In this document: positions 23,125 to 33,741 of the stretch, in pieces
Position numbering within the stretch: the stretch's first letter is position 1
Layout: each line of letters starts with the position of its first letter
Assembly: GCA_963383645.1 (NCBI GenBank)
Contig: OY726567.1
Location: 71,446,947-71,510,946 of the forward strand
Origin: Muscardinus avellanarius
Taxonomy: Eukaryota; Chordata; Mammalia; Rodentia; Gliridae
Direction: 5' to 3'
Length of the DNA stretch: 64,000 bases
The notes under the pieces: model-generated
What the model saw: only the letters and a program-made list of their open reading frames with translations
Databases searched by the model: none
What the model was told of the DNA's origin: nothing
Made by a program: the position numbers and the translations under genes

Positions 23125-23804
23125 GAGAGTATTGATTTTAAGGAACCAAAAATTCCATGCCCAGCAGAGAAACCTCGCTGCTCTGCTGGGGCTGCCTGGG
23201 ACCTCAGCTGGTGTCGCCCTGGGGGCCCGCAGAGGTAGGGTACAGGGGCTGGGGCTCAGAGCACAGTAGTAGCGACCACCTCCTCAAAGCAGGTCACAGT
23301 GCACCAGGAAGAGTTGTGCAGGACCAGCAGTGAAGAAGCCCACCCCAGCCCCCGGGGCCTCCAGTGATGAAGCCTGCACCCATTTGCCCAACCTGCACCT
23401 GTGTATGAGAATTTGTGTATGAGCAGACCTGGAGTGGTGGCTATGCCCCAGGGGGTGCAGGGGACCATGACCTGGGGACAGGCCTGAGTACTAGGCCTGC
23501 CTGGCCCTTCTCTGCCACTGTAGCTGGGCTAGCCACCACAACTAGGGCCACAGGAATGGGGTGCAGATGGGTCCCAGTCTGAGAGGGGGTGGTCCAGGAG
23601 GAAATGGAGCCAGGAGAAACCCTGCTCTCCCCAACTCAGCACCAGGCGGGAGCAATGAAAACTGAGCTCCAAGCCGGGCCCCCTGAGGGTGCCCTCCTCC
23701 CTGGGGCAGAATGGGGGCTGCAGGGAACAGAGCTAAGTGTAGCCACCCCCCTCCCCCTCCCCAGAGACACCCCTGAGATCCACTGTGCCCACACAGTCAG
23801 GCAG

Positions 23805-23908
23805 TGACAAATGTGTTCACCTTCGACGTGTTGCCTTGACAAGACTGTATTGTCTTAATATTAATGCATCATCTAATCAAACTGCAATTAATAATCTCCC
23901 CAGCACAG
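23805..23908. promoter_or_regulatory. AT-rich island, candidate conserved element
   Basis: About 100 bp with cttaatattaatgcatcatc, taatcaaactgcaattaata and an octamer-like atgcat core, sharply bounded by GC-rich DNA. TAAT/ATTA cores occur at least four times. Confidence 0.38.
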
Positions 23909-24242
23909 TCTGGATACGCAGGGGCCCAAGCAGGGGACCAGACAGCAGCCTGGGGAGGCTGGGGTCTGGGTTCCTGGAGACAGGGTTATACCCTGGGTCT
24001 GGGCCATGCTCTTCTCCAGACCAGGAGAGACTGTCTACCAACCCAGATCTTGGCAGTGACAGGCCTGCTGCCTGCCAAGCCCCTCTGAAGTCCAAACACA
24101 GAGGCCTGGGGATCCGGGAACACTGCCGGGCCCGACTATGTCCACAACTCAAAGCTCAGCCTCTACAGAGGCCAGCAATACACCAACTGTCCAGGAGCCA
24201 GGACGAGGTGCCTGGGCACTCTGACGAGCTCCCAGGGAGAGA

Positions 24243-24290
24243 GGCTGCCGGGTGGCTGCCGTGTGGCTGCCGTGTGGCGGCGGTGGGGGC
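24243..24290. repeat. Short GC-rich tandem repeat
   Basis: Three imperfect units of about 12 bp (gtggctgccgtg type), then ggcggcggtggggg. Confidence 0.7.
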
Positions 24291-24337
24291 TGCGAGCAGC
24301 AGGGATGAGGCACCGAGGCTGGATGCGACCTCTGGGC

Positions 24338-24402
24338 CGTGGCCTGTGACTTATCTCCTGGGCCTCAGCTTCCTCACTTGCATGTAGTAACAGGTCCAGG
24401 TA
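24338..24402 (+). mobile_element. MIR-like fragment
   Basis: Sense MIR core words: ctgtgacttatctcctgggc and ctcagcttcctcacttgca. Confidence 0.5.
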
Positions 24403-25948
24403 GGCAGGGTGGCCATAAGGACCAACAGGATGGAGGTAGGTATTCTGCCAGCAGCCGGGAACCAGGTGAGGCCGTGCACAGGGGACCCCTTCGTCATGTC
24501 AGGAACCATCTTCCACTCTCTGCGACACACTCGTTTCCAGCCAAGAGCCCCCAAACAGTCTGGGGAGCTGATCTGGCCCAAACAACTGAGCATGTCCCTG
24601 GACATCCCCCTAGGTACCACACTGCTAGATGGCAGCTCTGCCACCCTGGTGTCCCCAAGAAGGGAATCCAGGCTGACTCCTCCCACTGTCTGCCAGTGCT
24701 GGGTACAGCCAATGTCTTCCTCCCAGATACCTGGTTGGTGCCTGCGACACCTCCAGAGAATGGGAGCCCCTGGACCAGGCTTCTCTGAGTCTGAGAGCTG
24801 AGAAAAAGCCTGAGCCTCTATGAAAAGAGCCTTTAGCGCTTTTCTTTTTCAATTTAGACTTTGTTTTCATACAAAACTCACACTTTAAAGATTCTAGTGA
24901 AGCCAGGAGACTTGTCAGGAGCAACGTCTCCCACACCTCCCTCCTGCCTTTCCCCTAGGACTTCGGCTTCCACCTCTTCCAGCCACTCAAGCTGGTACTA
25001 AACAGCTCTCCATCCTCTAAAAGCACGCTTGGATTGCCTCTGCAGACCTGACAGCCTGGGCCTTATCTGTCGCCTTCTGGCCAGGCAGACAGGCTTTGGC
25101 TCTTCTTCCCCCGTGCCCCCTCCCCCACAGACATCCTCTGGCTCTGTCCCGCCAACACACTGGCCCAAGACTCTGCTCAGATCGGGCCTCAGTCCCTTAG
25201 GATGGTATAAATGGTCAGAGTTGGGCTACATAGAAAACTCTTGGTTACTTTTTGTTTCTTGAACGGATTTTAGTTGTTCCTGGAGCTCACATTGTCTGGG
25301 TTTTCCACTCGTGTAGTTTCTTATGTACTCACTGCTAACTCGATGGCTCTTTGCTAGCCGTCTACACCAGAGCTTTCTAATCTTTTCTGTGGGGCAGAAA
25401 ACATAAACATGATAAATGCATTTGCCACTCGGGAGGCAGCTACGTGCTGCCAGAGGCAACGGTCCAGGGACCAGGGCACCACGTTTACAGGAACCCACGC
25501 TAGCAAGTGACTGGGTAAGACTCTAGTCTGCACCCCCTCTGACCAGTCGCCATTTGCCTCTAAGTCTTCATGCCTGGGGGCCTTCCTCCTGCTTCCAGGA
25601 TGCCACATCTTCTTTTGTGGTTTATTCCCTCGTTTTATTGGGGCACATCCTCAACTAGCTTCTGGAGAAGGATACATGGGAGGGAAATTCCATCCCATTG
25701 GCCTGCAGTGTCACGACGGTGAGGATTGGATGGCCTGCCTGCGCCTCTGCGCAGGACCTCTGAGTGTGTTCTGCTGGGCTATGGGGGCAGCTCCTTGGTC
25801 TCTGGGAAATGTCCTTCCCCCTTTCTGTCCCCTGCAATGACCTGCATTTCCTCTGGACCTGCTGAACCAGCCCTCTTATCTTCTCTCTTTTTGTTCTATT
25901 TAGAGGAGCTTCCTCAATTTTAATATCTTCTGTTAAGATTTCCATCTA

Positions 25949-26362
25949 GCTGGGTGTGGTGGCTCATGCCTGTAATATTCCAGTACTTGGGAGGATGAGA
26001 CAGGAGGATCGCAGGTATGAGGCCAGCCTCAGCAACATAGAGAGACCCTTTTTCAAAATAAAAAGGAGCCGGGCGTGGTGGCGCACGCTTGTAATCCCAG
26101 CATTCGGGAGGCTGAGACCGGAGGATCACAGTTCGTGGACAGCCTCAGCTACTTAGTGAGGCCCTCTGCAACTCAGTGAAACCTGGTTTCAAAATAGATA
26201 ATAAAAAATAGGGCAGGGGGTGTAGCTCGGAGGTCGAAATGCCCCTGGGTTCCATCCCCAGAACCCCCCCCCCCCCAAAAAAAGGCTGGGGGTAAAGCAG
26301 CTTGGAGCTAGAACATACCCCTGTGTTTAATCCCCAGCAGCCCCCCCCCCCAAAGAGAAACA
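25949..26362 (+). mobile_element. Nested SINE pair with poly-C expansions
   Basis: The outer plus copy (25949-26066 and 26284-26362) has a complete inner plus copy (26067-26283) in its linker. Both ID halves end in an expanded C-run, at about 26262-26275 and 26339-26351. Confidence 0.88.
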
Positions 26363-26915
26363 GATAAAACAAAACTCAAGACCAAAAACAACTCTTAAGC
26401 AAGCGCCCTCGACCTCACCACAGCCATCCACCCGTCCTCAGGGCTGTTTCTTGCGGTCCCTTCCTGGCCCCCAGGGAGTCTCGTGTGAGCGGGGCGGTCC
26501 TGTTCGACATGCTGGCTCAGAACCTTCCTTTCTGAGTCTGCCTGGCCGTCAACTGCTCAGGCCCAGTTTTTCCAGATTTCAGATTGCTTTTGCATTCTCA
26601 CCCTGTGCATTGAGCCGTATGCCAAACAAAACAAAAGACGACTACTACCCATGCTATGACCTCAGGGGCCTGGGGAGGTAGCACATCCTGGAGTCCAGTC
26701 GGTCCCCTGCACCCAGGTGCCCACCCTGTGCCACACGCCTCCTTCCCTGTCCTCCTCCAGCCAAGCTCCCAGCAGGCTGCCCACGCCCGGCCTGGGCCTC
26801 TGACCCTCACCTGCCAGCTTCCAGGCAGCCTGGGACTTGACTTATCGTCTAAGGTCACCTTTGGGGTGGGGACTCTTGGAATCTCCCAAGGGTGTCACAA
26901 AGCCTGTCTTTCAAA
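26363..26915. other. Unique intron segment
   Basis: GC-rich, with overlapping short open frames. I see no recognised gene or repeat. Confidence 0.5.
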
Positions 26916-27117
26916 AAAAAAAATTTTTTTTTTGTACTAGGGGCATTCTACCTGTCTGAGCTACACTCCCAGACCTTTTCATTTTTATTTTAAAACAGGA
27001 TCTTGCTAAGTTGCTGAGCGTCTCACTAAGTTGCTTAGGCTGGCTTTGAACCTGCCATTGTCCTGTCTCAGCCTCCCAAGCACTGGGATTAGAGGCATGC
27101 ACCACCATGCTCGGCCT
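26916..27117 (-). mobile_element. Dimeric B1-ID SINE
   Basis: Minus copy whose ID end lacks the ggggatggaaccca segment (gtactaggggcattctacc). Confidence 0.82.
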
Positions 27118-27514
27118 GGTCTGGATGCTCTGACCCACAGAAAATGGTATGGGACTTAATAAGGGTCCACATGAGTTCTGTAGAGAGATCTCTTAGAACA
27201 GCAGTTCTAAGAACCTGAGATTGGAGAGGCCGACTGAGGTATGAAGGGGAGTGTGCGCACAGGGTGTGTGTTACATGTACAAGCTGGGTACGAGGTGAGG
27301 GGCAGAGCAGCCATGTACACAGATGCGACCCTGTCAGGTGCTGAGAAACCTGCCTTCCATCCTGTGCACCCTGCAGCCCAACCCCATGGCGGTGCACGAA
27401 GCCCCCGCTTCACAGAGGATGCTGATAGACTGGGGACTTGCCAGAGGCTGGGGGGGTCCCAGACATAGCCACAAGGACCTGAGACCAAGACTAGGGACAA
27501 CAGAAAACAGGCGG

Positions 27515-27617
27515 TAAAGTTAATAAGCACCTGCTGTGTACCGGGCTCCCCGGGAGGCACTGAGGCAGTCCTCTTGCAGCGCTATTACGGCCTCAGTTTG
27601 ACAGTGGAGACGCAAGA
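27515..27617 (-). mobile_element. MIR fragment
   Basis: Antisense MIR: taataagcacctgctgtgta and ccgggctc, then cctcagtttgacagtggag. Confidence 0.55.
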
Positions 27618-28609
27618 ACTCTGGGAGCTATCATGATGCTAGGAAGGGCAGAGATGGCCGTGCCAACCCCGGGCTGCAGCTCCCAGGGTCGTCGGCTGAT
27701 ATCCCAGTGAGACGCAGAGGCCTCCGAGTGCCAGGCTCTCTGGCACAGCCCCACTATCACACGTGCAGGGCCGCGGACCACGGTCCCCAGGTGCCGTGAG
27801 ACGCTGTCTCCAGGTTCCCACACGAGGTTAGAAGGAGCAGAAGGCACACATGAAGAGTGACCAGGAGAACGGGAGCAAACATCCTGACACATCGGACAGG
27901 CTCTGCGCTGCAGGAGGGACATGAGAGGACAGCCACCCCCTTCCCAGCTCCAGGACCCTCACTGGGGAACGCGAGCGCCTTCACAGCATGACAGATACGT
28001 GAAAATGAAGTAGGAGAGGGAAAGGGCTTTGCAGGATGGAAAAGCAACTCAGAAACATGTGAGGCACAAACAGCAGGAGAGCAGCAGCCCACGGCAGCTC
28101 CCACCTCAGTGCACAGAGCTGCGGACATGCAAGGGCCGTGCTCAAGGCCACTGCGCAAGGACCAGAAGGCGCAGGCTCCTCCCAGGCCACCCTGAGGTCC
28201 TGTGCAGTCTAGCACCGGGTACCCGTGAATACAGAGTGCTGCTGGGTGCCTGGGGGCCCACAGCCTCCCCAGGGACTCAGGTTGCGTGGTGACTCTGGCC
28301 TCCCGGGACCTCTCCTTTGCACATCTGGACGTCCACTTCTCTGCATCTGCAGAGCGGACACGGCCGGGACAGGACTTGGTGACCCGGAGGCCCTCCTGGG
28401 CCTGATGTGAACGGACTCTAGCTGTCATTTTACCACGTCGGGGGTGACAAGCGCAAATTCCAAGGTTGCTCCCCTGGGTTACAGACTGGAGACGGCGGTG
28501 AGAGGTGCTGACTTCGTGGCTGGCCTCCCTCTATCCAACAGTGCAGGCCTCTCCCCCTGGGCTCCGAGAAGTGTACTTAGACCAGTGAAAGATGGTCCCC
28601 GCTCTCGTA

Positions 28610-28715
28610 GAGGACTGGATTTACTCATGATTAATGGGCCACATACAAACTGATAAATGATATTAATTTGTTTTAGGGGGTCTGAAAAGATCTCAGCCGC
28701 TTACTACTCCAGTGC
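28610..28715. promoter_or_regulatory. AT-rich island downstream of exon C
   Basis: Contains ctcatgattaatgggcc, ctgataaatgatattaattt and a GGTCTGAAAAGATCTC word. It starts about 220 bp past the exon C donor and is flanked by GC-rich DNA. It could be a splicing or enhancer element; inference only. Confidence 0.3.
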
Positions 28716-28936
28716 CGCCTGAGTTATTTCCTGCTGCCTGCAGCCGTGGATGACTAAGCCCTGTTTGCACGGCCCTGTGGGGAAGCGGCGCGTCTCTGCG
28801 GGCAGCGGGGGCCAGCGTGCTCTATCCGCGTGCCTGGCTGCCCAGGCCAGGGCTGGAGCTGCACTGCCCCCGTGTGATGGGTGCTGGGGGCGGGGGTCCG
28901 CCCACTGGGTGCCCCAGGCCTGCTGAGGGGGCCTAC

Positions 28937-29144
28937 CTGCCACCTCCTTGGATGAGGGCAGGCTGGCGGCGGCCTCCAGGTCTGCGGGGATGGGGCCCCC
29001 TCTCTCCAGGGCGCGCACGAGCCCCCGCAGCCGCTCACATTCCTCCTGCAGCTGGTCCCGGTCCTCGCGCAGGCGCTGCTTGGCCAGGCTGGTGGGGTTC
29101 AGGCTCAGGTGCAGCACTTTGGTTTTGCTCTGGTCGTAGTCGCC
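28937..29144 (-). CDS. MAD1L1: MAD1L1 internal exon C (Mad2-interaction motif)
   Basis: This 208-bp exon encodes 69 residues starting GDYDQSKTK and ending SLPSSKEVA plus one base of the next codon. The acceptor ends in tcccgcag; the donor is GGCAG|gtaggc. Residues 9-17 of the exon, KVLHLSLNP (29094-29120), are the Mad2-interaction motif, the seat-belt ligand that closed MAD2 wraps around. The human motif as I recall it is KVLHMSLNP, so this copy carries a conservative Met-to-Leu change. The rest ([20 protein letters not shown] and a GG-containing stretch) forms helix and then a loop leading to the C-terminal head. The next exon, which should carry the BUB1-binding RLK motif, is not in the window. 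The exon and its downstream flank are the most GC-rich part of this area. Confidence 0.96.
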
Positions 29145-29403
29145 CTGCGGGACCAAGCACAGCACAGCGTCACCTCAGTCTGGAGACTGGGGATGAAGAG
29201 AGAAGAGACGAGGGGCTCATAAGCACTGAGGGCGAGAACTGAGGAGTCAGTTGCTGGTGTGTGTTCTGAGTGTGATGAGGCCTGGCCCACAGAGGCTCAC
29301 AGCTGGCTGAGTCTCAGCTCTAGGTTCCGCTCTCTGACCCGTAGGGGGATACAGTGTCACCTGCCTGGAAGAGCTACTGAGTTAAGGGGAGAAAACAAAT
29401 CAG
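29145..29403. other. Intron upstream of exon C
   Basis: Holds the exon C acceptor tract (29145 onward, read on the minus strand) and otherwise unique DNA. Confidence 0.6.
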
Positions 29404-29614
29404 CTGCTGGACACAGTGGTGCACACTTGTAATCCCAATACTTGAGAGGCTGAGACAGGAGGATGGAGAGTTTGAGGCCAGCCTCAGCAACTTAGTGAGG
29501 CTCTCATCAACTCAGTGATACCCTGTTTTTAAATAAAAAAATGAAACCGGGCTGGGGGTGTAGCCTGGAGGTAGAATGCCCTGGGGCTCCATCCCCAGTA
29601 CAAAAACAAACAGG
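29404..29614 (+). mobile_element. Dimeric B1-ID SINE
   Basis: Complete plus copy (tggacacagtggtgcacact through ccatccccagtac). It is the nearest SINE to exon C, 260 bp from it. Confidence 0.88.
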
Positions 29615-31060
29615 CAAGCAAACAACTCAGCTGGAATAGCCCTGGGGACAGTGTAGGCCCTCTGCACATGAACCCCTGCTAAGCCTCCGCAAATACCAAT
29701 TCTGAGAACAAATCATGGCTAGGCACAGTGGTGCCTGGCCAGAATCCCAGCAACTCCACTGTAGGGCTTTCCAGTGGCATTGCCCGGGCCCCACAGAGAA
29801 CAGGCACCCAGGTTGAAGAAAGCCCTGTGACCCTCCCAGGTGCGCCACGGGCCAGGGTGACACCAGCTGTGTGTGCCTGTGGCCCAGGGACACGTTCCAC
29901 CTGAGGAGCCCGGTGCAACTGGGCCTGGGAGCCCACCCCTCAGGGATCGCGCAGCCCTTGCCTCTGCATGAGACCTGGAGGCTCCGCCCTGCTCCACACA
30001 CGGCCTTCCCTGACCTCACCTCCCATCGGCCCTGCCAACTGCCTCCTGCCTGCACGTCCCTCTTGCCTCCTAAGCAGCACGGGAAATGACATCCCCTGTC
30101 CAGACCAAGGGCTGAATGCTCTCAGGAAAGGGGCCGGGGACACCGGTAAGTCAGATGGCTTGCGCATGGGGCCTGTGCATGGGTGTCCAAGCTGCTGTGG
30201 GACAGTGTGGCCTAGTCTGGGCGGTGCCTCTCAGGCACCTCAACATGAGCCCCAACATGACAGGCCTTGGCCAGCCACCCACAGCCCCCAGTCCGTGCCC
30301 CCCCAATAGCAGGGGCCCATGAGAGCAGAACAAGATCCCATCCCTGGGCGCCACCCTATGGAACAGAACATCCTGCTGTCACCTCACTCAGCAAACTGCT
30401 GGCCTGAAATCCCCAGTGGGGACAGAAACACTGCCGTGGGCCAGAGACTCCTGGGCACACCGGGGTTGCACAGGCCACCTGCAGCGAACAAGCTGGGTTC
30501 GCAAATGCTGCTCCAAGGCGGCCTCCCCTGGAGCAAGAAGACAACCTTGGCGGGGAGGTGGGAGCTGTAGGACCAGGACAAGATTCGGTGGCTTTTTATG
30601 AGAACCTTGTAAAACCCTAAAGGATGAAGAGACTCCTGGAACCCCAGCTGAGTCACAGACTGTCAGGGCTGAGGGGATTGTTATTTCATCCAATTTCAAC
30701 AGTCCGGGGAGATAACCACGTGTGTGAAATCCGCCGGTGCGAGCTGACAGTAGATGCCAGGGCCTGTCTTCGGGGACCATGGCAGCCAGGGCTTGTGAAG
30801 CTCCCTCACCATATAGAGCATGAGGAGCCAGACCGGGTGCAAGACAGACTAGCCCAGTGCTCCCCAGAGTCAGACTATACCTGGGCTTTGCGAGTGACCT
30901 GTCTGTACTACCCAGTTCTGGGGTGGTGACCAGAAAGCAGCCAGGAACGAGCAGGGCTCCATTCCAATGACGTGTTGTAGTCACAGAAATGCAATCAGAA
31001 ACTCATCTAATTTTCACATGGCCCCCAACTATCCCTCTTTTGATCCTTATTTTAAAATGT
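29615..31060. other. SINE-free intron block
   Basis: About 1.4 kb, GC-rich, with long overlapping open frames on both strands (up to 198 codons). The overlap and lack of homology suggest a compositional effect. Confidence 0.55.
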
Positions 31061-31262
31061 AGCCAAGCATGGTGGCACACACCTGTAAAACCAGTACTTT
31101 GGAGGGTGAGATAGAAGGGTTTCAGGCTGGTGGCCAGCCTCAGCAACTCAGTGAGACTGTGCAACTGAGACCCTATTTCAAAATAAAAAATAAAATAGGG
31201 TTAGGGGTGTAGCTCAGAGGTCGAATGTCTCTAGGTTCAATCCCTAGTACCAAAAACAAACA
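31061..31262 (+). mobile_element. Dimeric B1-ID SINE
   Basis: Plus copy, agccaagcatggtggcacac to tcaatccctagtacc, AAAC tail. Confidence 0.88.
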
Positions 31263-31867
31263 AACAAAATCTGATGAATTGTTGGAAAAGGGATGATCCT
31301 GTTAAATCTACAGGTATCAAGAGAAATGGGCGAGACATCGGAAGGCTGGACCAGGCACAGGGAATGTTGGCTTCCAGATGTCCGTGTGACTGTGCTGGCG
31401 GGCTGGGGGTGGAGCTGCAGAAGCCTCCCTCGTGGCTCTGGCTTCTGGTCCTGGGTCACCAGCCCACCCAGGACAGTGTGGCTGACTGTGATGCTGGCCT
31501 GGCTGGGCACCTGGGTTTGGTCTGTGCCAAGCTAGCAGGTGCAGGCTGGGACTAAACCCCTGCCTTTGTCCTCGTGAGCACCCAGTACTGGCTGTGTCCT
31601 GCTTTCCTTACAGCTGCAGGGGTGACAGGAGAGGCAATGAGCAGGGCCAGTGCTGGGGTAGTGGGTCCCTGCATCCTGGCCTCAGCCTCCAGTGGGAGGC
31701 TCAGTGCCTGAGGCCGGCGCGAGCCAGTGGACCTCCTGCTGGCCGTGGCCCTGAGCAAAACTCCGCTCCACAGCTGGGCAGCCTAGTGACCCATCTCAGG
31801 AATGCGGAACACTGACACCAAAGCACTTTGTAAAGTTTTGTATACTTATCAACTATTTTCTCTAAGT
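31263..31867. other. Unique intron segment
   Basis: GC-rich. No recognised gene or repeat. Confidence 0.5.
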
Positions 31868-32018
31868 AGATTTTTTTCTTCTGGAGATTGAACCCAGGAG
31901 CTATACCCCTGTTTTACTTTTGAACCATGTTACCAGGATCTACTAAACTTGAACCTGTGTTGCTCTTATCTCAGCCTCCCAGGTACTGAGGTTACAGGCA
32001 CACACCTGTGCCTGGCTC
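31868..32018 (-). mobile_element. SINE, internally deleted
   Basis: The ID half lacks its middle (gattgaacccaggagctatacc). The B1 half is diverged. Confidence 0.7.
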
Positions 32019-32804
32019 AGATGGATTTTTTTTCTTTTTGTTTACCTGATGCTGAGAGATTGCAGAGCCCTGGAAAGATGACAGGGGAGCTGGAAAGGGC
32101 AGTAGGGGGGGGCAAGCGGGGATTTTCAGGAGGTGGCCTAGTGCCACCCTCCCTCTGCCATGTGCCAGGGGTCAGAGTGGGGCTCCTTGGCAGAGTGACG
32201 TGGGGGGAATGGCGAGTGTCTGCCAGGAAATGAAGGTCCTCAGACCTGGCGCTCTCCAGAGGCACCTGCCACAGGAATCTTCCAGAGACCTTGGACAGGC
32301 TGAGTGTGGATGCAAGGGGTGCAGGCCAACATGGGCTGGGCTAGTCCTTCTCTAGGTGCCCAGGGCAACCGGCACCCAGGTTTCTAAGGATCACATGACT
32401 ATCTGCCACCTCACAGTTGGCCAAGCTGAACAGTTAGGTGTTGGGAGGCAGGGGGTGCTGGCCAGCACACACGCCGGGCAGCGAGGCCCGGGCTCTGCTC
32501 TACACCCCACCACAGTGCTCCCTGTGCCGCCGCCCTTTCCAGAACAAGGAGGGCCCATTTCTGTGACTCTGCAGCCCCCATGGGAGCCCTGGAGAGGAAG
32601 GAGACAGCCAGCCCAGCTGGGGGCCAGTACTCTCAGCCAGGGTGTGCTGCAAAGGGGCCAGAGAAGCAAGAGGCTAACTAGACGCCCCATAGAAACAGGT
32701 GCCCAGCTTAAGCCTACTGCAAGGTTCCGGAGAAAACATGGTGGTCCATCACCCCGCAATGCCCCACACCTTCACCTTAGGACAATTTGTTTTAAACACT
32801 CTTC
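32019..32804. other. Unique intron segment
   Basis: GC-rich. The 154-codon plus frame (32356-32820) shows no recognisable protein. Confidence 0.5.
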
Positions 32805-32990
32805 ATTTATTTGGGACTAGGGATTGAACCCAGGGACACTCTAGTTCTGAGCTGCACCTGCAGCCCCCCCTTTTTATTTTGAAAGAAGGTCTTGCTAAGT
32901 TGCTGAGACTGGCCTTGAACCAGTGAACTTCCTGTCTCGGCCTCTAAAGTAGCTGGCATTACAGGCGTTCACCAATACCATATCCAACTT
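32805..32990 (-). mobile_element. Dimeric B1-ID SINE
   Basis: Minus copy, ID end gactagggattgaacccag. The B1 end is diverged. Confidence 0.8.
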
Positions 32991-33004
32991 AAACACTTAT
33001 TTTA

Positions 33005-33135
33005 TTAGCTGTCTCCCCACCAGGTCAGCTCCAGTGTACAGGAACTCTATTTTGTTCAGCGCTGTGCTGCCGAAGCCGAGAATTATGCCTGACACATGGT
33101 GTTGGATATGTGTTTGCTGAATAAATGGGTGACAG
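33005..33135 (+). mobile_element. L2/MIR-like 3' end
   Basis: Reads attttgttcagcgctgtgct and tgcctgacacatggtgttgg, then tgctgaataaatgggtgac, the form of an L2-type 3' end. Confidence 0.5.
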
Positions 33136-33214
33136 GAATATAACATTTCCTAAGCCAGAATGGGCTCCCATGGGCTGAGAAAGCAGAATGTCAATTGGCT
33201 AAGAAAATATGTGA

Positions 33215-33400
33215 AGCCAGTCACAGCGATACACACCTGTAATCCCAGTACCTGGGAGGCTGAGACAGCAAGATCACAGGCTTAAGGCTAGTGTGGGGTA
33301 ATTTAGCAAGACGCTGTGTGCAAATACAAAATAAAAGGGCTGGGGGTGCAGCTCAAAGGGAGAGCACCTCTGGGTTTAACCTCTAGCACCCTCACGTACA
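33215..33400 (+). mobile_element. Dimeric B1-ID SINE
   Basis: Plus copy (agccagtcacagcgatacac) with a diverged ID end (taacctctagcaccc). Confidence 0.82.
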
Positions 33401-33424
33401 CACGTAATGTGTTAAGTAAGAAAG

Positions 33425-33640
33425 AGCCGGCAGGGTGTGGTGGTGCACGCTTGTCATCTCAGCATTTGGGAAGCTAAGACAGAAGGATCGCAGTTCGTGG
33501 ACAGCCTCAGCTACTTAGTGAGGGCCTTTGCAACTCTGTGAGACCCTGTTTCAAAATAAAGAATGAAAAATAGGGCTGGGAGTGTCACTTGGAGGTAGAA
33601 TGCCCCTGGGTTCCATCCCCAGGACCACAAAAAAAAAAAA
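33425..33640 (+). mobile_element. Dimeric B1-ID SINE with long purine tail
   Basis: Common-subfamily copy. Its A-rich tail has grown into the purine tract that follows. Confidence 0.88.
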
Positions 33641-33741
33641 AAGAAATAAAGAGAGAAGAGGAAAAAGAAGAGGAAGAGAGAAGAAAGAAAGAAAGAAAGA
33701 AAGAAAGGAAGGAAGAAAGAAAGGAAGGAAGGGAAAAAGAG
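33629..33741. repeat. Homopurine tract
   Basis: About 110 bases almost entirely A and G (GAAA, GGAA and GAGAA units). Long enough to favour triplex (H-DNA) structure. Confidence 0.92.

Larger units (their letters stand above)
23125..25948. other. SINE-free intron block
   Basis: About 2.8 kb, GC-rich, with open frames of up to 200 codons but no recognised protein. It holds an AT-rich island, a small tandem repeat and a MIR fragment, listed separately. Confidence 0.6.
27118..28936. other. SINE-free intron block next to exon C
   Basis: About 1.8 kb on the 3' (downstream) side of the Mad2-binding exon. It contains a MIR fragment and an AT-rich island. The last 200 bp are very GC-rich. A 223-codon minus frame (27757-28428) shows no recognisable domain. 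Confidence 0.6.

Noticed and set aside
27757..28428. A 223-codon minus frame close to exon C
   Set aside because: Not similar to MAD1 or any family I recognise. GC-rich DNA gives long chance frames, and overlapping frames exist on the other strand.
28870..28900. G-quadruplex near the exon C donor
   Set aside because: Runs such as gggtgctgggggcggggg fit only loosely, and nothing else supports a functional element.
1..28936. The next MAD1L1 exon (after KEVA, expected to include the RLK motif)
   Set aside because: I searched the minus frames and found no matching peptide with splice sites; it presumably lies beyond the window.
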